Shown here in pieces: positions 40,562 to 49,079 of a DNA stretch of 64,000 nucleotides. The stretch covers positions 124,001 through 188,000 of the forward strand of contig NZ_JAXCIL010000002.1 in the NCBI RefSeq assembly GCF_034387475.1. The letters run 5' to 3'. The notes under the pieces were generated by a model. That model was given only the letters and a program-made list of their open reading frames with translations. It was not told where the DNA came from and did not search any database. Source of the stretch: Pseudomonas sp. Teo4 (GTDB taxonomy: Bacteria > Pseudomonadota > Gammaproteobacteria > Pseudomonadales > Pseudomonadaceae). Numbering within the stretch: the first letter of the stretch is position 1; each line of letters starts with the position of its first letter. The translations under genes and the position numbers were made by a program.

Positions 40562-40639
40562 TCCACTCGCACGCCGGTGTTGATCGGGTTACAGTGCCCC
40601 GCGCCTGTAACCCACCAACTCCAAGGAAGAGCCCCTGAC

Positions 40640-41224
40640 GTGACCGCCATCCAGTTGATCGTTGGCCTGGGTAACCCCGGCCCCGAATACGAACAGACCC
40701 GGCATAACGCAGGGGCTCTTTTCGTTGAACGCATTGCCAGCGCCCAGCGCGTTTCGCTGACCGCTGACAAAAAATATTTCGGCCTGACGGCTAAATTCAG
40801 CCATCAGGGCAACGACGTTCGTCTGTTGATCCCGACCACCTACATGAACCGCAGCGGCCAGTCCGTGGCGGCATTGGCCAATTTCTTCCGGATCAAGCCG
40901 GAGGCCATTCTGGTGGCGCATGACGAACTCGACCTGCCCCCGGGCGTTGCCAAGCTCAAGCGCGGCGGCGGCCATGGTGGGCACAACGGCCTGCGCGACA
41001 TCATCGCGCAGCTCGGCAACCAGAACGACTTCCACCGCCTGCGGCTTGGCATAGGCCACCCGGGCGACGCCAAACTGGTCTCCAACTTCGTCCTGGGCCG
41101 CGCGCCGCGCGCCGAGCAGGAGAAGCTCGACGCCAGCATCGATTTTGCCCTCGGCGTGATGCCGGACGTGCTTGCCGGCGACTTCGCCAAGGCGATGCGC
41201 GAACTGCACAGCCAGAAGGCCTGA
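40640..41224 (+). CDS. pth: Peptidyl-tRNA hydrolase
   Basis: A 194-residue enzyme that frees tRNA from dropped-off peptidyl-t[23 protein letters not shown] holds the catalytic His22, and HDELDLPPG and [12 protein letters not shown] are typical. The start is GTG, with AAGGA upstream. Followed by ychF, with rplY before it: the usual rplY-pth-ychF order. Confidence 0.94.
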   Translation: MTAIQLIVGLGNPGPEYEQTRHNAGALFVERIASAQRVSLTADKKYFGLTAKFSHQGNDVRLLIPTTYMNRSGQSVAALANFFRIKPEAILVAHDELDLPPGVAKLKRGGGHGGHNGLRDIIAQLGNQNDFHRLRLGIGHPGDAKLVSNFVLGRAPRAEQEKLDASIDFALGVMPDVLAGDFAKAMRELHSQKA

Positions 41225-41246
41225 TTTCCTAGAGAGGGGAACACCC

Positions 41247-42347
41247 ATGGGTTTCAATTGCGGCATCGTCGGCCTGCCCAACGTCGGCAAGTCCACCCTG
41301 TTCAACGCCCTGACCAAGTCCGGCATCGCGGCGGAGAACTTCCCTTTCTGCACCATCGAGCCGAACAGCGGCATTGTGCCGATGCCTGACGCGCGCCTGA
41401 ATGCGCTGGCGGAAATCGTCAAACCTAACCGCATCCTGCCGACCACCATGGAGTTCGTCGACATCGCCGGCCTGGTGGCGGGCGCCTCGAAAGGTGAAGG
41501 CCTGGGCAACAAGTTCCTGGCCAACATCCGCGAAACTGACGCTATCGCCCACGTGGTGCGCTGCTTCGAAGACGAGAACGTGATTCACGTTTCCAACAGC
41601 GTCGACCCCAAGCGTGACATCGAGATCATCGACCTCGAACTGATCTTCGCCGACCTCGACAGCTGCGAGAAGCAACTGCAGAAGGTTGCCCGCAACGCCA
41701 AGGGCGGCGACAAGGAAGCCCTGGCGCAGAAGGCCATTCTGGAGAAGCTGATCCCTCACTTCACCGAAGGCAAGCCTGCGCGCAGCCTGATGAAGAACAT
41801 GGCTGACGACGAAAAGGCCGTTATCCGTGGCTTCCACCTGCTGACCAGCAAGCCGGTCATGTACATCGCCAACGTTGCCGAAGACGGCTTCGAGAACAAC
41901 CCGCACCTGGACGTGGTCAAGGCCATCGCCGAGGAAGAAGGCGCGGTCGTGGTGCCAGTGTGCAACAAGATCGAAGCGGAAATCGCCGAGCTGGATGAAG
42001 GCGAAGAGAAAGACATGTTCCTCGAGGCCCTGGGCCTGGAAGAGCCAGGCCTGAACCGCGTGATTCGCGCCGGCTACCAACTGCTGAACCTGCAGACCTA
42101 CTTCACTGCCGGCGTGCAGGAAGTACGCGCCTGGACCGTCCGCGTCGGTGCCACTGCGCCGCAGGCTGCTGGTGTGATCCACACCGACTTCGAAAAAGGC
42201 TTCATCCGCGCTGAAGTGGTGGCCTACGACGACTTCATCCAGTTCAAGGGTGAAGGCGGCGCGAAGGAAGCCGGTAAATGGCGTCTGGAAGGCAAGGACT
42301 ACATCGTCAAAGACGGCGATGTGATGCACTTCCGCTTCAACGTCTAA
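41247..42347 (+). CDS. ychF: Redox-regulated ATPase/GTPase YchF
   Basis: A 366-residue Obg-family P-loop protein with GLPNVGKS at residues 9-16 and a C-terminal TGS domain ([17 protein letters not shown]). YchF prefers ATP and affects stress and translation. GAGAGGGG precedes the ATG. The gene marks the conserved left border of the inserted region. Confidence 0.94.
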   Translation: MGFNCGIVGLPNVGKSTLFNALTKSGIAAENFPFCTIEPNSGIVPMPDARLNALAEIVKPNRILPTTMEFVDIAGLVAGASKGEGLGNKFLANIRETDAIAHVVRCFEDENVIHVSNSVDPKRDIEIIDLELIFADLDSCEKQLQKVARNAKGGDKEALAQKAILEKLIPHFTEGKPARSLMKNMADDEKAVIRGFHLLTSKPVMYIANVAEDGFENNPHLDVVKAIAEEEGAVVVPVCNKIEAEIAELDEGEEKDMFLEALGLEEPGLNRVIRAGYQLLNLQTYFTAGVQEVRAWTVRVGATAPQAAGVIHTDFEKGFIRAEVVAYDDFIQFKGEGGAKEAGKWRLEGKDYIVKDGDVMHFRFNV

Positions 42348-42383
42348 ACCGTCATCAGGCCTAGCCGGAGCCTGATGAACCCG

Positions 42384-42421
42384 AAACCCCTTGAGGATCA
42401 CCGCCTCAAGGGGTTTTTCTT
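42384..42421 (+). terminator. Rho-independent terminator of ychF
   Basis: Stem AAACCCCTTGAG/CTCAAGGGGTTT with a 9-base loop and a T-rich tail. The same stem core recurs at 49009 and 53941. Confidence 0.93.
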
Positions 42422-42755
42422 TTCCAGCGAAGTCTCAGAAGACCTGAAAAAGAATGGCAAGCAACTCTATGCAACTCGAATGGCAATAGTCTGTAGACGC
42501 ACGAGAAACAATTCCGTTCGAGATAGTGGCAGATTCACATACTGCATGGTAGGATCAAATAATTTCTAAAATACAAGCTTAACCATTTATTTTTTAAAGA
42601 AATTCAATACTACTTTAGCTGATTTACGCTTGGTAGCCAGTGTGCGTAAGCAACGAAGGGAGATAGGCGTGGGGCATGATCGAATAATCCTTAGCCTTGA
42701 CTTATCCGACTAAAAATTATTACGTCCAGGACGACTTTAAAGTACGATTTTTACC
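42422..42755. other. AT-rich gap at the left edge of the island
   Basis: This stretch is much richer in A and T than the flanking housekeeping DNA and has no credible gene; a 64-codon frame overlapping the ychF terminator is not convincing. It probably holds the promoter of the phosphoramidate cluster, but I cannot pick one out. No integrase, IS end or tRNA is seen. Confidence 0.5.
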
Positions 42756-43928
42756 ATGAAAAACATTTACCTGATAAACAATGTACAGAATGGTGGAAAA
42801 ACATATCTCGAATATTTACTGCCACCTCTAAAAGCGCTTCGAGACAAATACAACTGCATAGTTCTCACCACAAAGCTTACCGGCGTAACCAAGAGCGAAG
42901 CAGAGCAGACGTTAGGCCACCCAGTTGAAGAAGTTGAGCTCGACTACATCGTACAACTAAATTCACAAGTAATCATCTCGAATGACGCCTTTATTGGAAG
43001 AGCGCTAGACGAGTCAAACTTTGCAGTATTTATCTCGCATGGTAACGTCGGCATGCCCATCAAGGATAAATATTATGCCTCCAGTTTGATGTCACTTTTT
43101 GACGCGATTGTTTCCCCATCCAGATCGTTTTTTGCTTTGCTGCAGAAAGGTCTACAGCTCTACAGACATGACAGAAATACATTTCTATCATTCGACTATA
43201 AAACACTACGCTCTGACCTTCGAAAAACCAGCGCCATCTCGACGCTACCTGTCAAGATCCCCGAAATCTTAAACTCCCCTCCCGCCTTTTTGCGAACGCC
43301 TGGCAAATATGTTGTTGGTATTCTTCCAACGCAAAAAGGGATCTGCCCAAGCGGCGCTTCTCTATTTGAAAACATGGTAGAGGTCATAAACGCAGTCAAG
43401 GCCCAAGTCCCTCACGCGAGTATTATTTTACGGCCTTACATGACTGATTTCGAACATCCTTATATTAAAGAGATGTGCGAACAGCTTTCCCAGTATCCGT
43501 GGATTAAAATAGATGAAACCAAGGGGCGTAGTGAGGAATTTTACCGACAGTGTGACACGGTAATCACCGATGCTTCGAGCGGGGGCGTTTCATTTATGCT
43601 CAACACCTGCAGGCTGCCCATTTATTACGTTCCATCCGACAGTGAAAGTCACCCTATCGTCAATGCGTGGCTCGAGCAAACTGGCAATTTTCTACCCATC
43701 GCTAAAAATGGCAATGAACTGAAAGACCTGTTACATGGATTTGAACTGCTCTCCCCCGAACAACATTACGCCATTTACAAAGCATTTTACGAGTCTGAGT
43801 TCGGGGGCTTCCATCATCCGGAGGAAGTCTTCCAGGACCTGGTTGAAAAACAGCATGATTCCGTTTTTTGCTACTTTGCAATGGCTGCTAATGGCGACGC
43901 AATCAAAACCATAAACAACGTACTGTAA
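42756..43928 (+). CDS. CDP-glycerol glycerophosphotransferase-like (GT-B) protein
   Basis: A 390-residue cytoplasmic protein that looks like a TagB/TagF-type CDP-glycerol glycerophosphotransferase: the catalytic HG motif lies in VFISHGNVGMP (His95) and the nucleotide-binding block in DTVITDASSGGVSFM (267-281). It is distinctly AT-rich (one line at 43021 counts 25 G+C of 60), unlike the genes around the island. The start has no strong ribosome binding site. It lies 22 bases before the CDP-amidate kinase-like gene. By context it could transfer a phosphoramidate or glycerophosphate group from a CDP-linked donor; no signal peptide or membrane segment. The fold is fairly sure and the substrate is a guess. 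Confidence 0.68.
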   Translation: MKNIYLINNVQNGGKTYLEYLLPPLKALRDKYNCIVLTTKLTGVTKSEAEQTLGHPVEEVELDYIVQLNSQVIISNDAFIGRALDESNFAVFISHGNVGMPIKDKYYASSLMSLFDAIVSPSRSFFALLQKGLQLYRHDRNTFLSFDYKTLRSDLRKTSAISTLPVKIPEILNSPPAFLRTPGKYVVGILPTQKGICPSGASLFENMVEVINAVKAQVPHASIILRPYMTDFEHPYIKEMCEQLSQYPWIKIDETKGRSEEFYRQCDTVITDASSGGVSFMLNTCRLPIYYVPSDSESHPIVNAWLEQTGNFLPIAKNGNELKDLLHGFELLSPEQHYAIYKAFYESEFGGFHHPEEVFQDLVEKQHDSVFCYFAMAANGDAIKTINNVL

Positions 43929-43950
43929 CAGCCCTACTTATAGACTGCAT

Positions 43951-44514
43951 ATGAACCAGGTCGATATGAACGTTGACTTCACCGGGCAAGTGGTATGGAT
44001 TACAGGGTTGTCGGGGGCGGGAAAATCAACACTAGCCCGAGAGGTTGTTGCCGGGCTTCGACACCAAGGCAACTCGGTAGTCATGCTGGATGGGGATGAA
44101 CTGCGCGATGTATTTGGCACGACGGCCATCCGCCCGCAAAACTACGACAGAGAGGCGCGTTTGGCGCTGGCCATGCAATACGCTCATCTGTGCAGGGTCA
44201 TTGCTGCTCAAGGGCACATCGTGGTGATCGCAACCATTTCGCTTTTCCGCGAGATTCATGCATGGAACCGAGCCCACTTGCCCGGCTATTTCGAAGTCTA
44301 CTTGAAAGTCCCGGTGGAGGAACTGCGTCGCCGGGACCCCAAGGACATCTATCGACGATTTGACGCAGGTGAGTTACACAACGTCGCGGGGCTCGACTTG
44401 CCAATTGATGAACCAGGCTCGGCAGATTGGGTGGTGGAGTTTGAGCCACACCGCACGTTAAAAACGCTAACTCATGACTTACTGGACCGTTTTTATAAAA
44501 GGAAATTGGTATGA
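43951..44514 (+). CDS. APS-kinase-like protein, probable cytidine diphosphoramidate kinase
   Basis: A 187-residue P-loop kinase of the CysC family (GLSGAGKS, residues 19-26; DGDELRD, 47-53; RDPKDIYRRFDAGE later). True APS kinases usually have DGDN where this has DGDE. In C. jejuni the CysC-like Cj1415 phosphorylates the 3' OH of cytidine diphosphoramidate in MeOPN synthesis. The neighbouring genes here are the other enzymes of that pathway, so this role fits better than sulfate activation; no cysD/cysN or sulfotransferase is nearby. A second in-frame ATG at codon 6 is possible. It overlaps the methyltransferase by 4 bases. Confidence 0.78.
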   Translation: MNQVDMNVDFTGQVVWITGLSGAGKSTLAREVVAGLRHQGNSVVMLDGDELRDVFGTTAIRPQNYDREARLALAMQYAHLCRVIAAQGHIVVIATISLFREIHAWNRAHLPGYFEVYLKVPVEELRRRDPKDIYRRFDAGELHNVAGLDLPIDEPGSADWVVEFEPHRTLKTLTHDLLDRFYKRKLV

Positions 44515-45260
44515 AAACCGAATGGGACTACACCATCCTGGCTGACGCTTACCTTGAGCGTCCTGACTACGCCGATGCTGCGATCGATGCGATGCTGTCA
44601 ATTGCAGGGACCAAGAAAGGCGACAAGGTCTGCGATGTCGGAGCAGGCGTAGCACACCTGACCATGATGCTGGCCGCTCGCGGCATGGACGTCATGGCCG
44701 TAGAACCCAATGATGCCATGCGACGCAACGGCATCAAGCGCACCACCGACCTGGCCAATGTCAGTTGGTATGAAGGCACTGGTGAATCCACCGGACAAGC
44801 CTCCAAAGCGTTCGATATGGTTACCTTTGGCAGTTCCTTCAACGTCTGCGACCGCCAGCAGGCACTCAAGGAGACTGCACGGATTCTCAAACCCCGAGGC
44901 TGGTTCGCCTGCATGTGGAATCACCGCCATCTTGATGATCCTATCCAGGCCCGGATCGAAGCCATCATTAAAGAGCACGTACAGGGCTACGGCTATGGCA
45001 CCCGTCGTGAAGATCAAACTGCAGTCATAGATGCGAGCGCACTTTTCGGTCCTGTTGTACATCTGGATGCGCGTATCACTCACCAACAAACGATCGAGCA
45101 GTGCCTGGAAGCCTGGCGTTCGCACGCGACGCTGGAACGCCAAGCCGGGGCGAAATTCCATGAGGTGATTAGCGCAATCGAGGATTACCTGAGAAGTCTT
45201 GATACCGCTTCGATCCAGATTCCGTACTCGACCAATATTTGGATTGCCCAGTTGAGATAA
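44511..45260 (+). CDS. SAM-dependent methyltransferase, probable phosphoramidate O-methylation
   Basis: A 249-residue class I methyltransferase with motif I VCDVGAGVAHL (from residue 40), the acidic residue after beta-2 (MAVEPNDAM) and an ILKPRGWFACMWNH post-motif. It starts inside the kinase stop (ATGA) and ends in a TAATG overlap with the next gene, so it is made with both. C. jejuni MeOPN loci have one or two such methyltransferases (Cj1419/Cj1420), thought to add the O-methyl group. The substrate is inferred from context. Confidence 0.75.
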   Translation: MKTEWDYTILADAYLERPDYADAAIDAMLSIAGTKKGDKVCDVGAGVAHLTMMLAARGMDVMAVEPNDAMRRNGIKRTTDLANVSWYEGTGESTGQASKAFDMVTFGSSFNVCDRQQALKETARILKPRGWFACMWNHRHLDDPIQARIEAIIKEHVQGYGYGTRREDQTAVIDASALFGPVVHLDARITHQQTIEQCLEAWRSHATLERQAGAKFHEVISAIEDYLRSLDTASIQIPYSTNIWIAQLR

Positions 45261-47581
45261 TGCCGATGGCGCTGCATTTCTCTACCAAGGCCGGCACATT
45301 GATCAGCCTCCAGGAGCGACTCCAGTCAGCTCGCATTGCGCGCTTGCTGTCGTTCACCGTCAGCGACTGGCAGATGGGGCGGCATGCCTGTTTTCGGGAT
45401 ATCCGTGGACGGCTGGGAGACGGTCCATGGATCGTGCGCTCCAGTTGCCAGCGTGAGGATGGTACACAAGCGTCCAGTGCCGGCGCTTTTCTCTCGATTC
45501 CTGATGTCTATGAAGCAGACTTGGAATCAGCGATCGAAAGGGTGATCGCCAGTTATGGCGATGCGCACCAGGCTGACGAGGTACTGATTCAGCCGATGCT
45601 GGAGAAAGTCGTGCGCTCCGGCGTTGCCTTTTCCCACGACCCGAATACCTGTGCCCCCTATCGAGTGGTGAACTGGTCGGAGGGCAATGACACCGCATCC
45701 GTCACTGGCGGTATGGGCGGGCGGTTATGGCAGCAGGCAGCACTTAGCAAACTCCCACCTCCGCCAAGCCTCGCGCCAACCATCGTTTTGCTCGAAGAGT
45801 TGCTGGAACTGTTTGGTGGCGTTCCGATCGATTGCGAGTTCGCAGTCACGCGCGAAGCAGAAGGCGAAGTGCTGTGGCTGTTGCAAGCCCGTCCGTTGAT
45901 TTTGCCAACCGCTGCGGAGTCCGAATCTGACCAAGCCACTCGGTTGGACGGTATTCAGCGTAAGGTGGCGCGGGGTATGCAACCGCACCCATTCTTGATG
46001 GGCCAACGTACCGTTTACGGCGTGATGCCGGACTGGAATCCCGCCGAAATTATCGGCATCCGTCCCAAGCCGCTGGCACTCTCACTGTATCGGGATTTGG
46101 TAACCGACTCTATCTGGGCCTACCAGCGTCATAACTATGGTTACCGGAACTTGCGCAGCTTCCCATTGATGCCGCATTTTTTCGGGTTGCCCTATATCGA
46201 TGTGCGTTTGTCGTTCAACTCGTTCATTCCAGCGGACCTTGATGAGGGTCTAGCCGGGCGGCTGGTTGATCACTACATTGATCGGCTGCTGGCCGAGCCG
46301 ACACTACACGACAAGGTGGAGTTCGAAATTGTTTTCTCGTGCTACACACTGGACTTGTCGCAACGACTGGAGCGTTTGGCCAGTGCCGGTTTCCTGGAAC
46401 ACGAACTGGAGGCCATCAGCACCAGTTTGCGCAAACTGACCAACCGCATCGTTCACCCCAAAGATGGCTTATGGCGAGCCGATGCCAACAAGCTCGAAAC
46501 GCTCAACAAACGGCGCGAGGAGTTGCTGGCCTCCAACGCTGACCCTCTGGACCGTATTTACTGGCTGCTGGAGGATGCCAAACGTTACGGCACCCTGCCA
46601 TTTGCCGGTCTAGCCCGAGCCGGCTTCGTCGCGGTGCAGATGCTCAAGTCCCTGGTCACGGTAGGCGTGTTCTCTCAGGCTGATTACGACAGTTTCATGG
46701 GAGGGGTTTCAACCGTCAGTGGTCAATTGGCACGCGATCGGGCAACACTGGACAAGGCGACCTTTCTGGCGCGCTACGGCCACTTGCGCCCCGGTACCTA
46801 CGACATCCTCTCACCCCGTTACGATGAGGCACCGGACCTCTACTTCGACTGGGCTCAGCGTCCATCCGCCCCTGAACCGGTAAAGCCCTTCTCACTGACC
46901 CTTCCTCAGATGCGAGAAATCGTGAAACTGTTGGAGGAGCATGGATTGCAACCAGACGCGGTCGGTTTGCTGGACTTCATGCAATCCGGAATAGAACTAC
47001 GCGAACTGGCCAAATTCCATTTCACCCGCAACCTTTCGGATGCCTTGGCATTGATTGCCGAAGTGGGCGCCCAACACGGTATAACCCGTGAAGACATGGC
47101 CTATTGCGACATCAATGTCCTGAAGGAATTGCACGTTGCTGCAACAGATCCGAAGGAATTGCTGTTGCGCAGCATAGAGCAAGGCAAGGCCCGCTATGAG
47201 AGAACTCTCAAGATATCGCTGCCGCCAGTCATTACTCGACCGGAGGATGTCTGGTCCTTCGAGTGGCCCGATGCTGCACCCAACTTCATCACCCAGAAAC
47301 AGGTGACAGCACCTGTGGTCGGCGGTGAAGACCGAGATATGCTTGCCGGCGCGATTGTCTGTATTCCCAATGCAGACCCAGGGTTCGACTGGTTGTTTGC
47401 CTACCCGATTGCCGGCCTGATAACAGCATGGGGCGGCGCTAATTCGCACATGGCGATTCGTGCCGGTGAGTTGGGTCTGCCAGCGGTTATCGGTGCCGGA
47501 GAGGTGCTCTATCGTCGCTGGTCGGCGGCTCAGCGCTTGCACCTGGACTGCTCTGGGCGTTGGGTGGAGGTGTTGGCATGA
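45260..47581 (+). CDS. PEP-synthase-like two-domain kinase, probable L-glutamine kinase
   Basis: A 773-residue protein. The N-terminal part is an ATP-grasp domain of the PEP synthase/PPDK type (RSS at 60-62, GVAFSHDP at 121-128, IDCEFAV at 190, LLQARPL at 207-213). The C-terminal part is a swivelling phosphohistidine domain with GGANSHMAIRAGELGLPAVI, His730. The PEP/pyruvate-binding TIM barrel is absent. This is the layout of C. jejuni Cj1418, which uses ATP to phosphorylate the amide nitrogen of L-glutamine via a phospho-His. The ATG overlapping the previous stop (TAATG) is the preferred start; one 7 codons earlier and one 2 codons later are also possible. It overlaps the next gene by ATGA. 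Confidence 0.8.
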   Translation: MPMALHFSTKAGTLISLQERLQSARIARLLSFTVSDWQMGRHACFRDIRGRLGDGPWIVRSSCQREDGTQASSAGAFLSIPDVYEADLESAIERVIASYGDAHQADEVLIQPMLEKVVRSGVAFSHDPNTCAPYRVVNWSEGNDTASVTGGMGGRLWQQAALSKLPPPPSLAPTIVLLEELLELFGGVPIDCEFAVTREAEGEVLWLLQARPLILPTAAESESDQATRLDGIQRKVARGMQPHPFLMGQRTVYGVMPDWNPAEIIGIRPKPLALSLYRDLVTDSIWAYQRHNYGYRNLRSFPLMPHFFGLPYIDVRLSFNSFIPADLDEGLAGRLVDHYIDRLLAEPTLHDKVEFEIVFSCYTLDLSQRLERLASAGFLEHELEAISTSLRKLTNRIVHPKDGLWRADANKLETLNKRREELLASNADPLDRIYWLLEDAKRYGTLPFAGLARAGFVAVQMLKSLVTVGVFSQADYDSFMGGVSTVSGQLARDRATLDKATFLARYGHLRPGTYDILSPRYDEAPDLYFDWAQRPSAPEPVKPFSLTLPQMREIVKLLEEHGLQPDAVGLLDFMQSGIELRELAKFHFTRNLSDALALIAEVGAQHGITREDMAYCDINVLKELHVAATDPKELLLRSIEQGKARYERTLKISLPPVITRPEDVWSFEWPDAAPNFITQKQVTAPVVGGEDRDMLAGAIVCIPNADPGFDWLFAYPIAGLITAWGGANSHMAIRAGELGLPAVIGAGEVLYRRWSAAQRLHLDCSGRWVEVLA

Positions 47582-48195
47582 AGGTAGTAGCTATTAGTCA
47601 GCGAGTGGATGAGATTGCTAAGCGCGGCGAGTGTCGGGATGCACTCGACCAGCGACTGGTCAACTTTCTACTCGTTGCCGGATATTTACCGGTGCCGGTG
47701 CCCAACGAGTTGTACCTGCAAACACTCGGCCAGGGCGCGACTCATGATGCCTTGCATGACTGGTTGAATGCACTTTCGCCGCAGGCCATTGTGCTTTCGG
47801 GAGGGAATGACATCGGCCAGTACCCGGCGCGTGATACTACCGAAGGCAGATTGCTTGATCATGCACGATCCCACCGCCTGCCAGTACTCGGTCTTTGCCG
47901 GGGTATGCAAATGATCGCGCACTGCTTTGGTGGCCAGCTGAAACCGGTGGTGGGCCATGTGCGAACTCGGCATCAACTGTCAGGACAGATTGTTGCCGAG
48001 GTGAACAGTTATCACGGTTTCGCACTTGCCGATTGCCCGGAAGCGTTTGAAATACTGGCGCGCAGTGAAGATGGGGAAATCGAAGCTATTCGACACCTGA
48101 GCCTGCCCTGGGAAGGCTGGATGTGGCACCCGGAGCGAGAGCACGTTTTTGCACCACATGACATTCATCGATTGAGAATGTTGTTCGGTGAGTGA
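47578..48195 (+). CDS. Class I glutamine amidotransferase-like (C26) hydrolase, probable gamma-Glu-CDP-amidate hydrolase
   Basis: A 205-residue protein of the peptidase C26 group. The triad is visible: Cys107 in VLGLCRGMQ, His184 and Glu186 in WMWHPERE. In C. jejuni the related Cj1417 cleaves CDP-L-glutamine to give cytidine diphosphoramidate and glutamate. Its start overlaps the kinase stop (ATGA), giving tight coupling to the glutamine kinase. Gamma-Glu-GABA hydrolase (PuuD-type) is an alternative on family grounds alone, but there are no polyamine genes here. Confidence 0.8.
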   Translation: MKVVAISQRVDEIAKRGECRDALDQRLVNFLLVAGYLPVPVPNELYLQTLGQGATHDALHDWLNALSPQAIVLSGGNDIGQYPARDTTEGRLLDHARSHRLPVLGLCRGMQMIAHCFGGQLKPVVGHVRTRHQLSGQIVAEVNSYHGFALADCPEAFEILARSEDGEIEAIRHLSLPWEGWMWHPEREHVFAPHDIHRLRMLFGE

Positions 48196-48265
48196 ACGGC
48201 TCTGAAGTGAGACTGCACAACTCGCCAAGGCGAACACCATACGAATTTCATGAGGTGGAACTGTT

Positions 48266-48979
48266 GTGAAAGCCATTATTTTGGCTGCCGGACGTGGCAG
48301 CCGCATGAAAAGCCTTACGGACGAGCGTCCGAAGTGCATGGTCGAATTGCGAGGCAAGCCATTGTTGGAGTGGCAACTCGCAGCTCTGCACGATGCAGGG
48401 ATTAGCGACATAGCCATCGTGACGGGTTACAAGCGAGAGCTATTGGCAGACCAAGGGCTGATCGAGTTTCATAATCCACGCTGGGCGCAAACCAATATGG
48501 TGTCGTCATTGGCGTGTGCTGAGTCCTGGTTGCAAGATGAGCCTTGCATCATCAGTTACTCCGATATCTTCTACAGCGCTGCGGCGGTCCAGTCGTTGAT
48601 GGCGTGCACGGCATCCCTGGCAGTCACCTATGACCCGAATTGGCTGGCGCTGTGGACGGACCGTTTTGGCGACCCGTTACTGGACGCTGAAACCTTTTGC
48701 CTGACACCTGCTGGTACTCTGGCCGAAATCGGCAACAAGCCGACATCGGTACACGATATTCAGGGCCAATACATGGGGCTTCTGCGTTTCACACCTGAGG
48801 GATGGGCAGAAGTCGTTCGGCTACGCTCAACAATGCCTCCGGAACAATGCGACAAAGTGCATATGACCCACACGCTTCAGCAAGTCATTGATGCAGGGCG
48901 GATCCCGATACATGCCCTCGCCTATGCCGGCGAATGGGGTGAGGTGGACTCTTCTGAGGATCTTCTTCTGTATCAATAA
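48266..48979 (+). CDS. Nucleotidyltransferase, probable CTP:phosphoglutamine cytidylyltransferase
   Basis: A 237-residue NTP-transferase of the phosphocholine cytidylyltransferase (LicC-like) group: LAAGRGSRM (6-14), RPKCMVEL, NMVSSL (77-82) and the metal-binding YSD (98-100). C. jejuni Cj1416, of the same group, joins CTP to phosphoglutamine to form CDP-glutamine. GTG start with GAGG upstream. It is 70 bases after the hydrolase gene and ends at a strong terminator, completing the cluster. A choline-phosphate role is possible but no choline kinase is near. Confidence 0.8.
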   Translation: MKAIILAAGRGSRMKSLTDERPKCMVELRGKPLLEWQLAALHDAGISDIAIVTGYKRELLADQGLIEFHNPRWAQTNMVSSLACAESWLQDEPCIISYSDIFYSAAAVQSLMACTASLAVTYDPNWLALWTDRFGDPLLDAETFCLTPAGTLAEIGNKPTSVHDIQGQYMGLLRFTPEGWAEVVRLRSTMPPEQCDKVHMTHTLQQVIDAGRIPIHALAYAGEWGEVDSSEDLLLYQ

Positions 48980-49008
48980 ATGGGGATACCAGGAAAGCCG
49001 CGACACAA

Positions 49009-49046
49009 AAAACCCCTTGGGCAGAAATGCCCAAGGGGTTTTCTTT
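49009..49046. terminator. Bidirectional terminator at the right end of the island
   Basis: A 15-base perfect stem (AAAACCCCTTGGGCA and its complement) with a GAAA loop, T-rich forward and A-rich before it, between the convergent nucleotidyltransferase and hydrolase genes. Confidence 0.95.
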
Positions 49047-49079
49047 TGGCCACATGGCAGGGCTGTCAGTCTAAACAGG

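Noticed and set aside
42375..42569. A 64-codon frame after ychF
   Set aside because: It begins before and runs through the ychF terminator and has no ribosome binding site.
45260..47581. Phosphoenolpyruvate synthase (ppsA)
   Set aside because: The C-terminal PEP/pyruvate TIM barrel is missing; only ATP-grasp and phospho-His domains are seen.
43951..48979. Reading the cluster as sulfate activation, because of the CysC-like gene and the SulP permease 10 kb away
   Set aside because: No cysD, cysN, PAPS reductase or sulfotransferase is present, the DGDN motif is changed, and the other four genes fit the phosphoramidate pathway instead.
48266..48979. Phosphocholine cytidylyltransferase (licC) for phosphorylcholine decoration
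   Set aside because: No choline kinase, transporter or LicD gene is nearby; kept as an alternative only.
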